A stretch of DNA of 64,000 nucleotides. Source: Eledone cirrhosa (taxonomy: Eukaryota; Mollusca; Cephalopoda; Octopoda; Eledonidae). Of the stretch, positions 45,926 through 56,006 are shown piece by piece; the first letter of the stretch is position 1; each line of letters starts with the position of its first letter. The DNA lies in NCBI GenBank assembly GCA_964016885.1, contig OZ024743.1:163930642-163994641 (forward strand). The letters are read 5' to 3'. Below the pieces are notes generated by a model that saw only the letters and a program-made list of their open reading frames with translations, ran no database searches and was not told the origin of the DNA. Position numbers and translations under genes: made by a program.

Positions 45926-48222
45926 ATATGTATAGATATTTTATTATGCGCATTTCGAAAATAACATCATCCTGGGACAAAAATTGTGTTCTCATCAGAT
46001 AAAATAAGGTAACATGATATGAGGCCTAAAAACACTTGTGAACAAGAAAGTGTTCAGTCTACATATGACAAAAATATAAGAGAAGAGAAAAAATAGGAGA
46101 AATGAAGAAAAGGAAAGAAGGAAAAGGAAAAAAGAAATAGAAGAGAAGAAAAAAGAAAGAAAGAAGGAGAAGAGAAAGAGAGGGAGACTTTTGATCGGGA
46201 ACGCTGTCAAAAATGATAACAGCTGTAAATAACGTCTCAAAAAATAAATAAATTGATGAGGTGTATGTGCTAATATTACAAATATTAGAGGTCTAGAATA
46301 TAGAAACTGGGTATATTATTTTATATTGAGTTTGAATACTAAAAATTGGATTAAGAAGTGTAAAAATGTATTAATAAAATTAAATTAAATTAAAAATAAT
46401 TATAATAATTATAAAAAAGATTTTTTAAATAAAATAAAATAAGATAGAATAGAATAAAAATAAGAATAGTCTATCTATGTCAAAATTAAAAATTACTATT
46501 AAAATGTTATATATGTGGGGTATACTATATAATTATTTTATATCAACAAGTAAATAAAGGAAATTACTAGAAAGGTTTATAAACGTAGAAAGACATAAGA
46601 CGTCATAGTTTGTTTACAAAATCTACGAAGGTTTGAACGAAAATTTAAGGCAATGGAGGAAAAAAGGTGAAAGGCTTAAAAATGCAGAGAAAAGAAAACT
46701 AATACATTGTAGAATATAATGAAATATGTGAGAAAAAATGTGTGAAAAGATATATGTGTAAAAAATATATATGTGTAAAAAATTAACCGTTATTCGTGGA
46801 ATATGTTATAAGACATTAGCTGTATACTTTGTGAAAGGTCTTAAAAGATTTATGATTACAAAGACCAAATAAGTCTGTACATCTATTTATTAAAGAGTTG
46901 AAATTCGAGATAATGGTAAATTTTTCAGCTAGACATAAATTACAAACCCTAGATATGGAAGCATTGGAGTAAGGAAAAGCATTGCAAATTTTACGCCAAG
47001 AAATTTCGTAATTAATGTTTTTGTCTTTTAAGGACCAAATAAGTTCTGAGAGTGCGGTGATGGTCCTTTTAAGTGGATATTTGAATGTGGGAAGAATGGT
47101 TATAGAGTCTTGCTTTGAAAGAAGTAGAAGTAGAGCCAATGTAGGTATAGGTATTGGTACTAGTTACCACTTTACATTCGTATATTAGGTTTTTATTGAG
47201 ACAGAAATTACTAAGAGGACAATTAGTTCTAATAGGGAAGTTGCATTTACGATTAAGATTATTAACAGAGTTATTTACCAGTGGCCCAGGATTATTTATA
47301 ATAGAAACTGGGATGGTGGAATTCACTAAAGGAGGTGCTAAGGTTTCCTGATTTGAAGCATTCCTCAAAGATACGTTTGACATCGTATTTATATTTGTTA
47401 TTTTGCCTAGAGTTTACATTGACGTCGGGCCTTAGAGTGTTGTTATTATGATTCTCATGGTTGGATGCATATGAGTTATTATTTAATATTTTAGAATTAT
47501 GTCTTGAGATAATTTTAGAAATGTTGGAAGTAGTGGAATATGATAATTTAGTGGTATGCTTATTAAAAATCTTGCTATATATATATGTGAAGGGGGGAAG
47601 CTGTTATCTAAATCCCTAAAAAATAATTTAGGGATATTACTAATAAGTGAAAGAGAGAATGGAGCGTTGTACCAAAAGAAATTTTTATATCTAGGTCTCC
47701 TCCTTTTCTTACTGGTATCATTATTACTAGCTACATTACTATAAGTTCTGCCAAGATTAGTTTCCTTAGTGTATCTAATTTTGTCTGGATAACGCATTAT
47801 TATAATAGTTGGCATTAGCATCGAAGATATGTTTATTAGAGGATAAATTAGAAATTCTTTTTTCAACACTTCTGACTATAGCAGTTTTAACATTATTAGG
47901 GTGGTTTGATTTAAAGTTAACATAATTTAGGTTCTCATTATCCTTATGGTATGGGTAATATAGGTCGGTATATTAGGGATATATCGAGGAAATTTGGTAA
48001 TTTATCATTATTCTCAAATTCTATTTTTAAGTTAAGATGCTTAAATAGTTCAAGTATATTTTTCTTAATAATATTAAAGTTTACTTTGTTACAATTTAAG
48101 ACAGTAAAAAGAGCATCATCACGATATATTCCACCGCGAAGTTGAGGAATTTTCCAATTTAAAGAGTTCAAGATGAAAATTCCAAACAAGTCTGTCAATT
48201 GAGCTGAATCCAACGATATATA
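45926..48222 (-). mobile_element. Penelope-like element, RT and endonuclease part
   Basis: Coding remains at 46816-48213, followed leftwards by an A-rich untranslated region. A terminal block (45935-46045: ATTTTATTATGCGCATTTCG, TTCTCATCAGATAAAATAAG) recurs at 55730-55830, so it is probably the element's terminal repeat. The element is truncated at the right near (TA)n repeats. Confidence 0.78.
46816..48213 (-). pseudogene. Penelope-like RT / GIY-YIG endonuclease, broken
   Basis: In order on the minus strand: end of the RT (LTDLFGIFILNSLNW, YRDDALFTVLN near 48130, LKIEFENNDKLPNFLDISL); a linker with KNFFWYNAPFSLSLISNIPK (about 47665); and a Cys-rich motif with CNFPIRTNCPLSNFCLNKNL (about 47240). 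The GIY-YIG-type YTYIGSTSTSFKARLYNH (about 47120) comes next, then ALSELIWSLKDKNINYEISW and CNLCLAEKFTII. This order (RT, linker, Cys motif, GIY-YIG) is that of Penelope-like elements. Two or more frame changes (near 47900-47940, 47470 and 47100) separate the pieces. Confidence 0.85.
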
Positions 48223-48256
48223 TATATCCGATATATATATATATATATATATATAT

Positions 48257-48352
48257 CAAGGAAACAACACATCACCCGGTCTGAGAATTGAACTCACAAC
48301 CCTTCGATTGCAAGGCCGATGCTCTAACCACTAAGCCATGTGCCGCCATATA
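48257..48352 (-). mobile_element. SINE family 1 head, part of an inverted duplication
   Basis: Only the tRNA-like head and the start of the core, minus strand. It mirrors the head of the plus-strand SINE at 48512, together with the flanking ATATAATAAATAGAAGGGGA, across a central TA run. Confidence 0.88.
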
Positions 48353-48367
48353 TAATAAATAGAAGGG

Positions 48368-48481
<114 letters not shown>

Positions 48482-48511
48482 CCCTTCTATTTATTATATA
48501 ATTATATATGG

Positions 48512-48862
48512 CGGCACATGGCTTAGTGGTTAGAGCATCGGCCTTGCAATCGAAGGGTTGTGAGTTCAATTCTCAGACCGGGTGATGTGTTGTTTCCTTG
48601 AGCAAGACAGTTTATTTCACATTGCTCCAGTTTACTCAGCTGTAGAAATGAGATGATAGGGACTGGGGTCCATATCATTCCACTACAAAGTGGTCGTGCA
48701 GGTGCCACGGCAAAAAAGCACCCAGCACTCACTGTAAATGAGGTTGGTGTTAGGAAGGGCATCCAGCTGTAGAAACCAAGCCAAAATCAGTTCCCGTCCC
48801 ACCCTTGCAAGCAGGGAAAAAGCGGACGTAAAATGAAATGATGATGATGATGATGATATAAT
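48512..48862 (+). mobile_element. SINE family 1, full length
   Basis: Complete copy with TGGCTTAGTGGTTAGAGCAT head, GGTTGTGAGTTCAATTCTC B-box-like element, core, RTE-like 3' part (GTTAGGAAGGGCATCCAGCT), the CCCACCCTTGCAAGCAGGGA end block and ATGATGATGATG tail. Confidence 0.93.
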
Positions 48863-48877
48863 ATATATATATATATA

Positions 48878-48925
48878 AACGAATCGAATGTTATTATTAA
48901 TATTAGAAAATTTCAGATTACATTT

Positions 48926-48986
<61 letters not shown>

Positions 48987-49069
48987 TATAATATATATAT
49001 ATATATATATATATTATAATAAATGTAATCTGAAATTTTCTAATATTAATAATAACATTCGATTCGTTT
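48878..49069. repeat. Near-perfect palindrome around TA repeats
   Basis: Left arm AACGAATCGAATGTTATTAT continuing through AATTTCAGATTACATTTATT; the right arm is its exact complement ending ATTCGATTCGTT. The centre is TA-rich. Arms about 55 bp apart from the TA part. Possibly a MITE or a replication-derived inverted duplication. Confidence 0.9.
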
Positions 49070-49312
49070 GCAATGTTATAGCCATGTCAGTAGAATGAAC
49101 ACTTCATTCTTGCTCTTGTGTTGGCATTCGAACAGAACTGCAGACACTAATGTTTCTGGGTATCACCCTTCATCAATACAGCTCACTGTTCACAGTGAGT
49201 GCAAGCTATGTCGGTAAAGTGAGAATAGGAATGGAGTTTAGTGAGGAATTCCAGATACAAGTAGGTGTACATCAAAGTTCGGTCCTCAGCCCACTCTTGT
49301 TCATTATAGTCT

Positions 49313-49432
49313 TCCGAGGTCAACTTTGCCTTTCATCTTTACGGGATCGATAAAATAAAGTACCAGTAATGTACTGGGTAATTGCTGGCCTTGTGCCAAA
49401 AATAGAACCAATTATATATATATATACATAAC
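49313..49432 (+). mobile_element. SINE family 2 3' half inserted in LINE copy I
   Basis: Runs from CGAGGTCAACTTTGCCTTTC to AAAAATAGAACCAATTAT and a TA run. It splits the RT between FIIVF and the TEEFKTG region. It lacks the head, so it was inserted 5'-truncated or later deleted. Confidence 0.88.
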
Positions 49433-49944
49433 AGAGTTTAAGACTGGATGCCCATGGGAACTTCTCTATGCTGATCTGGTTCTTATAGCAGAATCAGTAG
49501 CAGAGCTAGAGAATAAATTCTGGCTATGGAAACAGCAGTTGGAATCAAGAGGCCCGAGAGTGAACATAGCTAAAACAAAAGTGTTGATAAGTAGAAGAGA
49601 GGAAAATACTCTGATTCCATCAGGGAAATGCCATGTTCGATATGTAGGGAAGGAATTGGCATACATTCCTTAAAATGTACGCAATGCCGATCAAGAGATG
49701 TAGTGGGATAGCAGGTAATCTAACAGGTAGGGAAAACTACGTATGCAGTAGATGCACAGGGAAAGTTGGCAGTAGTAATCACTGTGATAGACTCATTTTT
49801 CCAATGCATGCGGGTTCTATAGAAGTGGTTGATAGCTTCCGGTACCTAGATGATCAGATTAGCATGGGAGGGGGAGGGGGTGTTCCGAGGCCATAGTATC
49901 TAGAATAAGGACAGGTTGGATGAAGTTTAGAGAGCTGCTTCCTC

Positions 49945-50433
49945 TTGACAAAGAAGGGTTTCTCCTTGCATACGAAAGGACGGTTATATGATGCCTGTGT
50001 GAGATGCGCGATGCTGCATGGTAGTGAGACATTGGCAACAACTGCAGAAGATATGCGACGGCTGCAGAGAAATGAAGCAAGTATGCTCCGTTGGATGTGC
50101 AATACCAATGTGCGTGAACGACCAAGCATAGACGAGTTGAGAAAGAAACTGGGTATAACAGAGATAAGTTGTGGTGTGCAGGAGAGAAGGCTGAGATGGT
50201 ATGGACATGTGATGCGCATGGAGGATGGCCGCTGGGTGAAGAAATGCCAGGAAGTCCCGGTGGAGGGAAGATGCAGTAGAGGTAGACCACGAAAAACATG
50301 GGTGGAGGTGGTGAGTGCAGACTTCAGATCGCTGAAACTCACCGAGGAGATGATGAAGGACCGTGACAAGTGTAGAGATGCTGTGCTGAATAATACCTCT
50401 CCAACTCTTGCAAGCAGGGAAAAGCGGACGTAA
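49945..50433 (+). pseudogene. RTE LINE C-terminal domain, open to the natural stop
   Basis: 162 codons: GRLYDACVRCAMLHGSETLA, RRLRWYGHVMRMEDGRWVKK, RGRPRKTWVEVVSADFRSLK, then NTSPTLASREKRT and stop. The final codons lie in sequence shared with the SINE 1 tail (CTTGCAAGCAGGGAAAAGCG). Upstream parts are frameshifted, and the RT catalytic box reads YAD-L with one Asp lost. Confidence 0.85.
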
Positions 50434-51394
50434 ATGATGATGATGATGATATATATATTATATATTATATATATAAATATATGTATATATTAATATATAT
50501 ATTATATATATATATAAAACAGAGGATGTCTGTCTGTGTGTCTGTTTCCCTAAAACTCGAGAAGTACCCAACCATATTTTTTTTTCAAACTTTACACATG
50601 TAACCCGTATGCCCCCGGAAGTGTTTTGAGCAACAAAAAATTTCAAATTATTCTGACCCAGGGATCGAATTAGTGAAGTGGCCAATGTCTGTACATAATG
50701 AGGGAGTGAGAGGGGAGAGAAAGAAACGGAGAGGCGAAGTGAAGAAGTGGATCTCTACTCCTCCTCCTCCTTCTCCCCATTCGTCACAGCGTTTTTCGAT
50801 AGAGGGGAGAAATGTGAACGGATTACAGAGAGAAAGAGTGTGAGTGAAAGAAACAGACAGACTAAAAGAGGGGGATAGTGGGAGAGAGAGAGAGAGAGTG
50901 ACAGACGCCGTCTTTTGAGAGTTGTATGCGTCAAAGATACATCACAGTGGAATAACTATTGTGTGTGTGTGTACGTGCGCGCGCGTGTGTGTGTGTTTGT
51001 GTGCATTTGCATGCGTGAGTGTGTATGTGTGCGTGAGTGATTATAAACTCTCACATGGTCTGATGGAATTAACCCTTTAGCATTTACATTACTCTATATA
51101 TACTATATTATTTTCATGGTAAAGGCTTTATCTCACATAATATAAAAATCTCATAGATTTAATATTATTTATTTTGAGAACAATACCTTAACCCTTTAGT
51201 ATTAATGTGAGTGAGTTATAAAGAGAAAGAGTGAGAGTGAAAGAAACAGACAGACTAAAAGAGGGGGATAGCGGGAGAAAGAGAGAGAGAGAGAGACGCT
51301 GGAAGAGGGGAAGGAAAGCTATATGTCTTGCTGTCTGCATTACGATACATATATACACACACACACACTGATAGCGTCATAATGACGTAATGCA

Positions 51395-51665
51395 GACAGA
51401 CAGACATACAGACAGATATTATTATAAGGGCGCAACGTTATATCTATGTATCTATCTAAAAAGAAAGACTAAGAATTATATAGAGAGAGAGATAAATCGC
51501 CTAATGCAGTCCCTAGGGCATTGAAAATTTTAAATATTTTTTGCTCAAAACACTCACAGGACCATAAGTATTACATGTGTAAAGTTTGGAAACAATCGTT
51601 TGGGTGGTTCTCAAGTTTTAGTGAGCTGACAGACAGACAGACATTCTCTGTTTTAGATATATAGA
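51395..51665 (-). mobile_element. Helitron 5'-end fragment, inverted
   Basis: On the minus strand it starts TCTATATATCTAAAACAGAG at 51665 and continues with the family's conserved words (GTCTGTCTGTCTGTC, ACCCAAACGATTGTTTCC, TGCCCTAGGGACTGCATTAG), as at 53825 and 58882. Confidence 0.7.
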
Positions 51666-51900
51666 CTAGCAGAAAACCACCCGGTGGGCGGTTTTCTGCT
51701 AGCAAATCTAGTGTATATACTGATATTGTTGAGATTTGGATGAGAAATGTTTTCGGCACCACATGTTCACCGTCTCTCGGTGTGTCTTTTATGCATGTAT
51801 AAATATATATGTTATCTATACGGTGAAATCTTTGAAATAAATATATGTTAAAACGAAAAAGGAGAAAAAGAGATTAGTGACGGAAATATAAACGTTATGA
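51666..51900 (-). mobile_element. Helitron 3'-end with long hairpin, inverted
   Basis: The minus-strand 3' end is a hairpin (51666-51702) with arms CTAGCAGAAAACC and GGTTTTCTGCTAG, ending exactly at CTAG. The next minus-strand Helitron begins TC at 51665. Related to the end at 31231-31421. Confidence 0.6.
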
Positions 51901-52185
51901 TATAACGATGGAAATATATCTTCAAATGGTCCTTGGCATGGTGTCAAGTCAGAACCGCCTCGAACTGGTTACTTCTGGCTTGTGCAAGGTGTCTCTATAG
52001 CAACCAGCGATTCCCTCGGCCTCAGTGACCAAAGTCAGTGGAGAGGGGAAGGTAATGTTTCTATAGCGACAGTGTTTCTCTTGGTAGTACCAAAGTGGAG
52101 AAAGGAAGGGGAAGGTAATATTTCTGTAGCACCTACATTTGAGTTTTAGGGAAGGACAGACAGACAGACAAACAGAGAAATGCCC

Positions 52186-52202
52186 ATATATTTCTGTGTG
52201 TG

Positions 52203-52246
<44 letters not shown>

Positions 52247-52505
52247 TATATTACACACACAGAAATGTATATATATTTCTGTGTGTATATATATATATAT
52301 ATTACAGACACAGAAATGTATATATATTTCTGTGTGTATATATATATATTTTTCTGTGTGTGTATATATATATATATTACACACAGAAATGTATATATAT
52401 TTCTGTGTATATATATATATATATTACACACACAGAAATGTATATATATTTCTGTGTGTATATATATATATATTACACACACAGAAATGTATATATATTT
52501 CTTAG
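52186..52505. repeat. Tandem array of hairpins
   Basis: About five units, each with ACACAGAAATGTATATATAT then TTTCTGTGTGT, separated by TA runs. Every unit is itself a palindrome. Open frames on both strands are Ile/Tyr/His repeats and not genes. Confidence 0.93.
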
Positions 52506-52620
52506 AACAAAATTATTATTAATGTTTTGCTGTTCATAACAATTGGAATTGAAAAATTACTTTTGAAATTATTAGTTATTTTACTAATGCTTAGATATGT
52601 AAAAATGAGGAAATGTTTCT

Positions 52621-52817
52621 AATAATTGTTTCTACTTTTGGCACAAGGCCAGCAATTACCCAGTACATTACTGGTACTTTATTTTATCGACCCCGTGAGG
52701 ATGAAAGGCAAAGTTAACCTCGGCGGTATTTGAACTCAGACCGTAAAGGGACGTAACTCCATGCTATGAAGGATGGTGTCCGACTCTCTACAGATTCTGC
52801 CAATCCACCGCCCTAAT
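52621..52817 (-). mobile_element. SINE family 2, near full length
   Basis: Minus-strand copy inside Helitron 1: AATTGTTTCTACTTTTGGCA at the left, head ending CTGCCAATCCACCGCCCTAA at the right. Confidence 0.9.
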
Positions 52818-53964
52818 GTCTGTACGTAATGAGGGAGTGAGAGGGGAGAGAAAGAAAGGCAGAGGTGAAGTGACGAAGTGACTCTCTCCTCCTCCATCTC
52901 CCCATTCGTCACAGCGATAGAGGGGAGGAATGTTAGTGTGTTACAAAGAGAAAGAGTGAGAGTGAGAGAAACAGACAGACTAAAAGAGAGGGATAGCTGG
53001 AGAGAGAGAGATATAGCAACCACGCGCGCACGTGTTTCCATTGTCGGACAGACAGACAGAGAAATTGCTGGTTATATATTATAAGGAGATATATATATAA
53101 TTATATATTCCTGTGCAGATATTTTTGCATACACAATAACAAAATATAAATAAACGTATTTATTTCACGAGGCTCAATAAGGATAAATATATAAGAACCC
53201 TAGAGCAAATCCCGAGTAACGCCAGGCTATTTTGCTAGTATATATATAAAACAGAGGATGTCTGTCTGTGTGTCTGTTTCCCTAAAACTCGAGAAGTACC
53301 CAACCGTTTTTTTTTCAAACTTTACACATGTAACCCGTATGGCCCCGGAAGTGTTTTGAGCAAAAAAAAAAAATTTCGAATTATTCTGACCTAGGGATCG
53401 AATTAGTGAAGTGGCCAATGCCTGTACATAATGAGGGAGTGAGAGGGGAGAGAAAGAAACGGAGAGGCGAAGTGAAGAAGTGGCTCTCTACTCCTTCTCC
53501 CCATTCGTCACAGCGTTTTTCGATAGAGGGGAGAAATTGAACGAGTTACAGAGAGAAAGAGTGAGAGTGAAAGAAACAGACAGACTAAAAGAGGGGGGAT
53601 AGCGGGAGAGAGAGAGAGAGTGACAGACGCCGTATTTTGAAAGTTGTATGCGTCAAAGATACATCACAGTGGAATAACTATTGGGTGTGTGTGTGCGTTT
53701 GCATGAGTGAGTGATTATAAACTCTCTCACATGGTCTGATGGAATTAACCCTTTGGCATTTACATTACTCTATATATACTATATTATTTTCATGGTAAAG
53801 GCTTTATCTCACATAATATAAAAATCTATATATCTAAAACAGAGAATGTCTGTCTGTCTGTCCGCTCACTAAAACTCGAGAACCACCCAAGCGACTGTTT
53901 TCAAACTTTACACATGTAATGCTTATGTTTCAGGGAGTGTTCTGAGCAAAAAATATTTCAATTG

Positions 53965-54143
53965 GCAGTATCGGTAGAGGATCGGACGCTATGCTTTCCA
54001 ACATAGTTACGTCCCTTTACGATCTGAGTTCAAATCCCGCCGAGGTTGACTTTTCCTTTCATCCTTACGGGGTCGATAAAATAAAGTACCAGTAATGCAC
54101 TGGGTAATTGCTGGCCTTGTGCCTAAAGTAGAAACAATTATCT
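53965..54143 (+). mobile_element. SINE family 2 inside Helitron 3
   Basis: Plus-strand copy from ATTGGCAGTATCGGTAGAGG to CTAAAGTAGAAACAATTATC, interrupting the Helitron 5' region after CAAAAAATATTTCA. Confidence 0.9.
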
Positions 54144-54657
54144 ATAAAAGGCAGATTGTTGTGTGTGTGTGCATGTTCCATGTTTATACATTTGCACAAT
54201 TTCAAACCGATTCGACTCAGAGTCTGTAAGAATGTTGTAAATGGTCTAATATAGGTTAACGACTATTTATTTCATTCAAACTCACCAACAATTACGGAAA
54301 TAATCGATAAAACTAAATACATGACGCTTTACCCCTATAATACAATCTGATTTACTCTCTACTCCCCTTAAAATTCGATAAAACTACATACATGCTGCAA
54401 CTTTCTCTTATATACGATTAAATTTACAAACTTTAAGAGAGAGAGAGAGAGAGGGAACGTTTGTTTTTGAGTGTGGAACGGTCAAACATTTATTTACTTC
54501 AATGACAAAGAACTTATTACATTTCATACGAAACAACAATTATTCAAAAGCAACAGATAAATTTATTCAACAACAAAAAAAATAGCGATAAATCTTTTTA
54601 AAAACATCTATCAACGAACGTGGAAGAAAGAAGTATCAGTTCATTTACTATACACAA

Positions 54658-54842
54658 TAATATCCTCGGTGAGGTCACTATACCTGCTAGAAACAGCAGC
54701 TAACTCTCCCCCATATCGCACCCCTCCCTACTGTCTTAAATTTAGAAAACATATCCTCTATGAGGTCACTAAAGCTGCTAGAAACAGCAGCTAACTCTCC
54801 CCATATCACACCCCTCTCTACTGTCTTAAATTTAGAAAACAC
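54658..54842 (+). repeat. Tandem duplication of about 90 bp
   Basis: Two units containing GAGGTCACTA, GCTGCTAGAAACAGCAGCTAA-type sequence (itself a small palindrome, TGCTAGAAACAGCA) and CTACTGTCTTAAATTTAGAA. Confidence 0.9.
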
Positions 54843-55143
54843 ATTAGACAACCATACAGAACAACTCCATCGCAGCTCTGTTGTTCGGCTGGCATCGTGT
54901 ACGCACGTGTTGCGCAAGTACTGTGAAACAATAAATTTCAACACTTCTTTGCACAGAGATAATATCCATAGGCGAAATTACAATTGTCACTGCTGGTGCA
55001 GCTCCTGCTTCAGCAGTCCAGGTCTGCAATTCATTCACCCAGTGCCTGGCAGACAAAGAAGTGCTGCCATAAAATGCGTGGTGCAACCTAACTTTGGTAA
55101 CTTACTGAACCCGAGCAACGCCGGGCTTTAATGCTAGTATATA

Positions 55144-55352
55144 TATACGTGGAGAAATATATAAAGGAGAACAAACCGTTAAAACATGTTTATTTAAAAT
55201 AGCACCTACGTACGTTTCGCCCGACTGGGCTTCTCACTGGCATAACAAATTAAAAAGCGTTCCTTACATGACACATAAATGTACGTAGTTGGTATTTTAA
55301 ATAAACATGTTTTAACGGTTTGTTCTCCTTTATATATTTCTCCACGTATATC
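55144..55352. repeat. Inverted repeat with about 65-bp arms
   Basis: Left arm ATACGTGGAGAAATATATAA... AACAAACCGTTAAAACATG; right arm its complement ending TTTCTCCACGTAT. The loop holds GTTTCGCCCGACTGGGCTTC. Wording of this TTTCG..CC..GGGCTTC type reminds me of terminal repeats of Penelope-like elements. Confidence 0.88.
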
Positions 55353-55497
55353 CGCTCTGCTGATTTTCTCGCCCACTAGATGTTAACACTTCTAATATTT
55401 AACCCTGCAGGCACAAGCATTGAGTACCCTTTGCATATGCTATTGGCAAATAACTACATGTATTGCCTATCTCTTCTTCTCTCTCTTGATACTTAAT

Positions 55498-55499
<2 letters not shown>

Positions 55500-55555
<56 letters not shown>
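55500..55555. repeat. (TA)n microsatellite
   Basis: Pure TA run. Confidence 0.97.
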
Positions 55556-55557
<2 letters not shown>

Positions 55558-55677
55558 TGTAACGTTTTTCGAAATATTTACTTCTGCGTTCACAGATTGA
55601 TTTTTTTTGTTTCAGAAGATCCCGTTAAGGGTGACAGCAGCGATTCTTTGCTTAAACTTTAATCTGTTATTTTAATA
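55556..55677 (-). repeat. 125-bp block shared with 63055-63178
   Basis: The reverse complement of this block (AACAGATTAAAGTTTAAGCA... ATCTGTGAACGCAGAAGT) occurs next to the Penelope-like element at the right end of the window. Confidence 0.8.
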
Positions 55678-55724
55678 TATATATATATAATATATAAGAT
55701 CAAAAGATGGTTAAAAGAGTTCCA

Positions 55725-55850
55725 TGTATTTTATTATGCGCATTTCAAAAACAAATATCATCATGCAATAACATTTGTGTTTTCATCAGATAAAATAGGA
55801 AGACATGATATGAAGGTTAAAAAACACTTGTGAATAGTGCAGTTTTAAAT
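55725..55850 (+). repeat. Terminal-repeat fragment like that of the 45.9-kb Penelope-like element
   Basis: ATTTTATTATGCGCATTTCA, TTTTCATCAGATAAAATAGG and ACATGATATGAAGG match 45940-46045 in order. Confidence 0.75.
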
Positions 55851-56006
55851 CAACATATATATATATTCGTGTACAGACATTTTTGCATGAACAAAACAAA
55901 ATATAAACAAAAGTATTTATTTCACGAGGCTCGATAAGGATAAATATATATCAAATATATAAGAACCCGAGAGCAAATCCCGAGCAACGCCGGGCCATTC
56001 TGCTAG

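Larger units (their letters stand above)
49190..50440 (+). mobile_element. RTE LINE (copy I), with SINE piece inside
   Basis: Same subfamily as copies A and B. It starts in the RT (VGVHQSSVLSPLLFIIVF), is interrupted at 49313-49432 by a SINE 2 fragment, resumes at ITEFKTGCPWELLYADL, and continues to the stop TAA of ASREKRT at 50431-50433, a few bases before the (GATGAT) tail. Confidence 0.9.
50505..53238 (+). mobile_element. Non-autonomous Helitron 1
   Basis: The 5' end, TATATATATAAAACAGAGGA then GTCTGTCTGTGTG, follows a TA-rich run. The 3' end is a small hairpin-like CCCGAGTAACGCCAGG followed by CTATTTTGCTAG (CTAG at 53235-53238). TC/CTRR-type ends with a 3' hairpin and no terminal inverted repeat fit Helitrons. 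No Rep or helicase. It contains a minus-strand Helitron piece, a tandem hairpin array and a SINE. Confidence 0.68.
53825..55137 (+). mobile_element. Helitron 3, nested in Helitron 2
   Basis: 5' TCTATATATCTAAAACAGAG at 53825; 3' end ACCCGAGCAACGCCGGGC then TTTAATGCTAG (CTAG at 55134-55137). Helitron 1 reads on without this insertion at the equivalent point (about 51146). A SINE 2 and a 90-bp tandem duplication lie inside. Confidence 0.7.
53239..56006 (+). mobile_element. Non-autonomous Helitron 2, abutting Helitron 1
   Basis: Starts directly after the CTAG of Helitron 1 with TATATATATAAAACAGAGGA. Its first 590 bp closely resemble the start of Helitron 1 (ATGAGGGAGTGAGAGGGGAG). The end is CCCGAGCAACGCCGGGCC then ATTCTGCTAG (CTAG at 56003-56006). 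It contains nested elements. Confidence 0.66.

Noticed and set aside
45926..48222. Possible LTR retrotransposon or retrovirus-like element
   Set aside because: The reading order RT, linker, Cys motif, GIY-YIG and the absence of protease, RNase H and integrase fit a Penelope-like element.
52186..52505. Hairpin repeats resembling a CRISPR array
   Set aside because: The sequences between hairpins are only TA runs; it is a compound microsatellite.
51949..52539. Several 80-177-codon frames on both strands
   Set aside because: Ile/Tyr/His repeats from TA and ACAC microsatellites; no domain.
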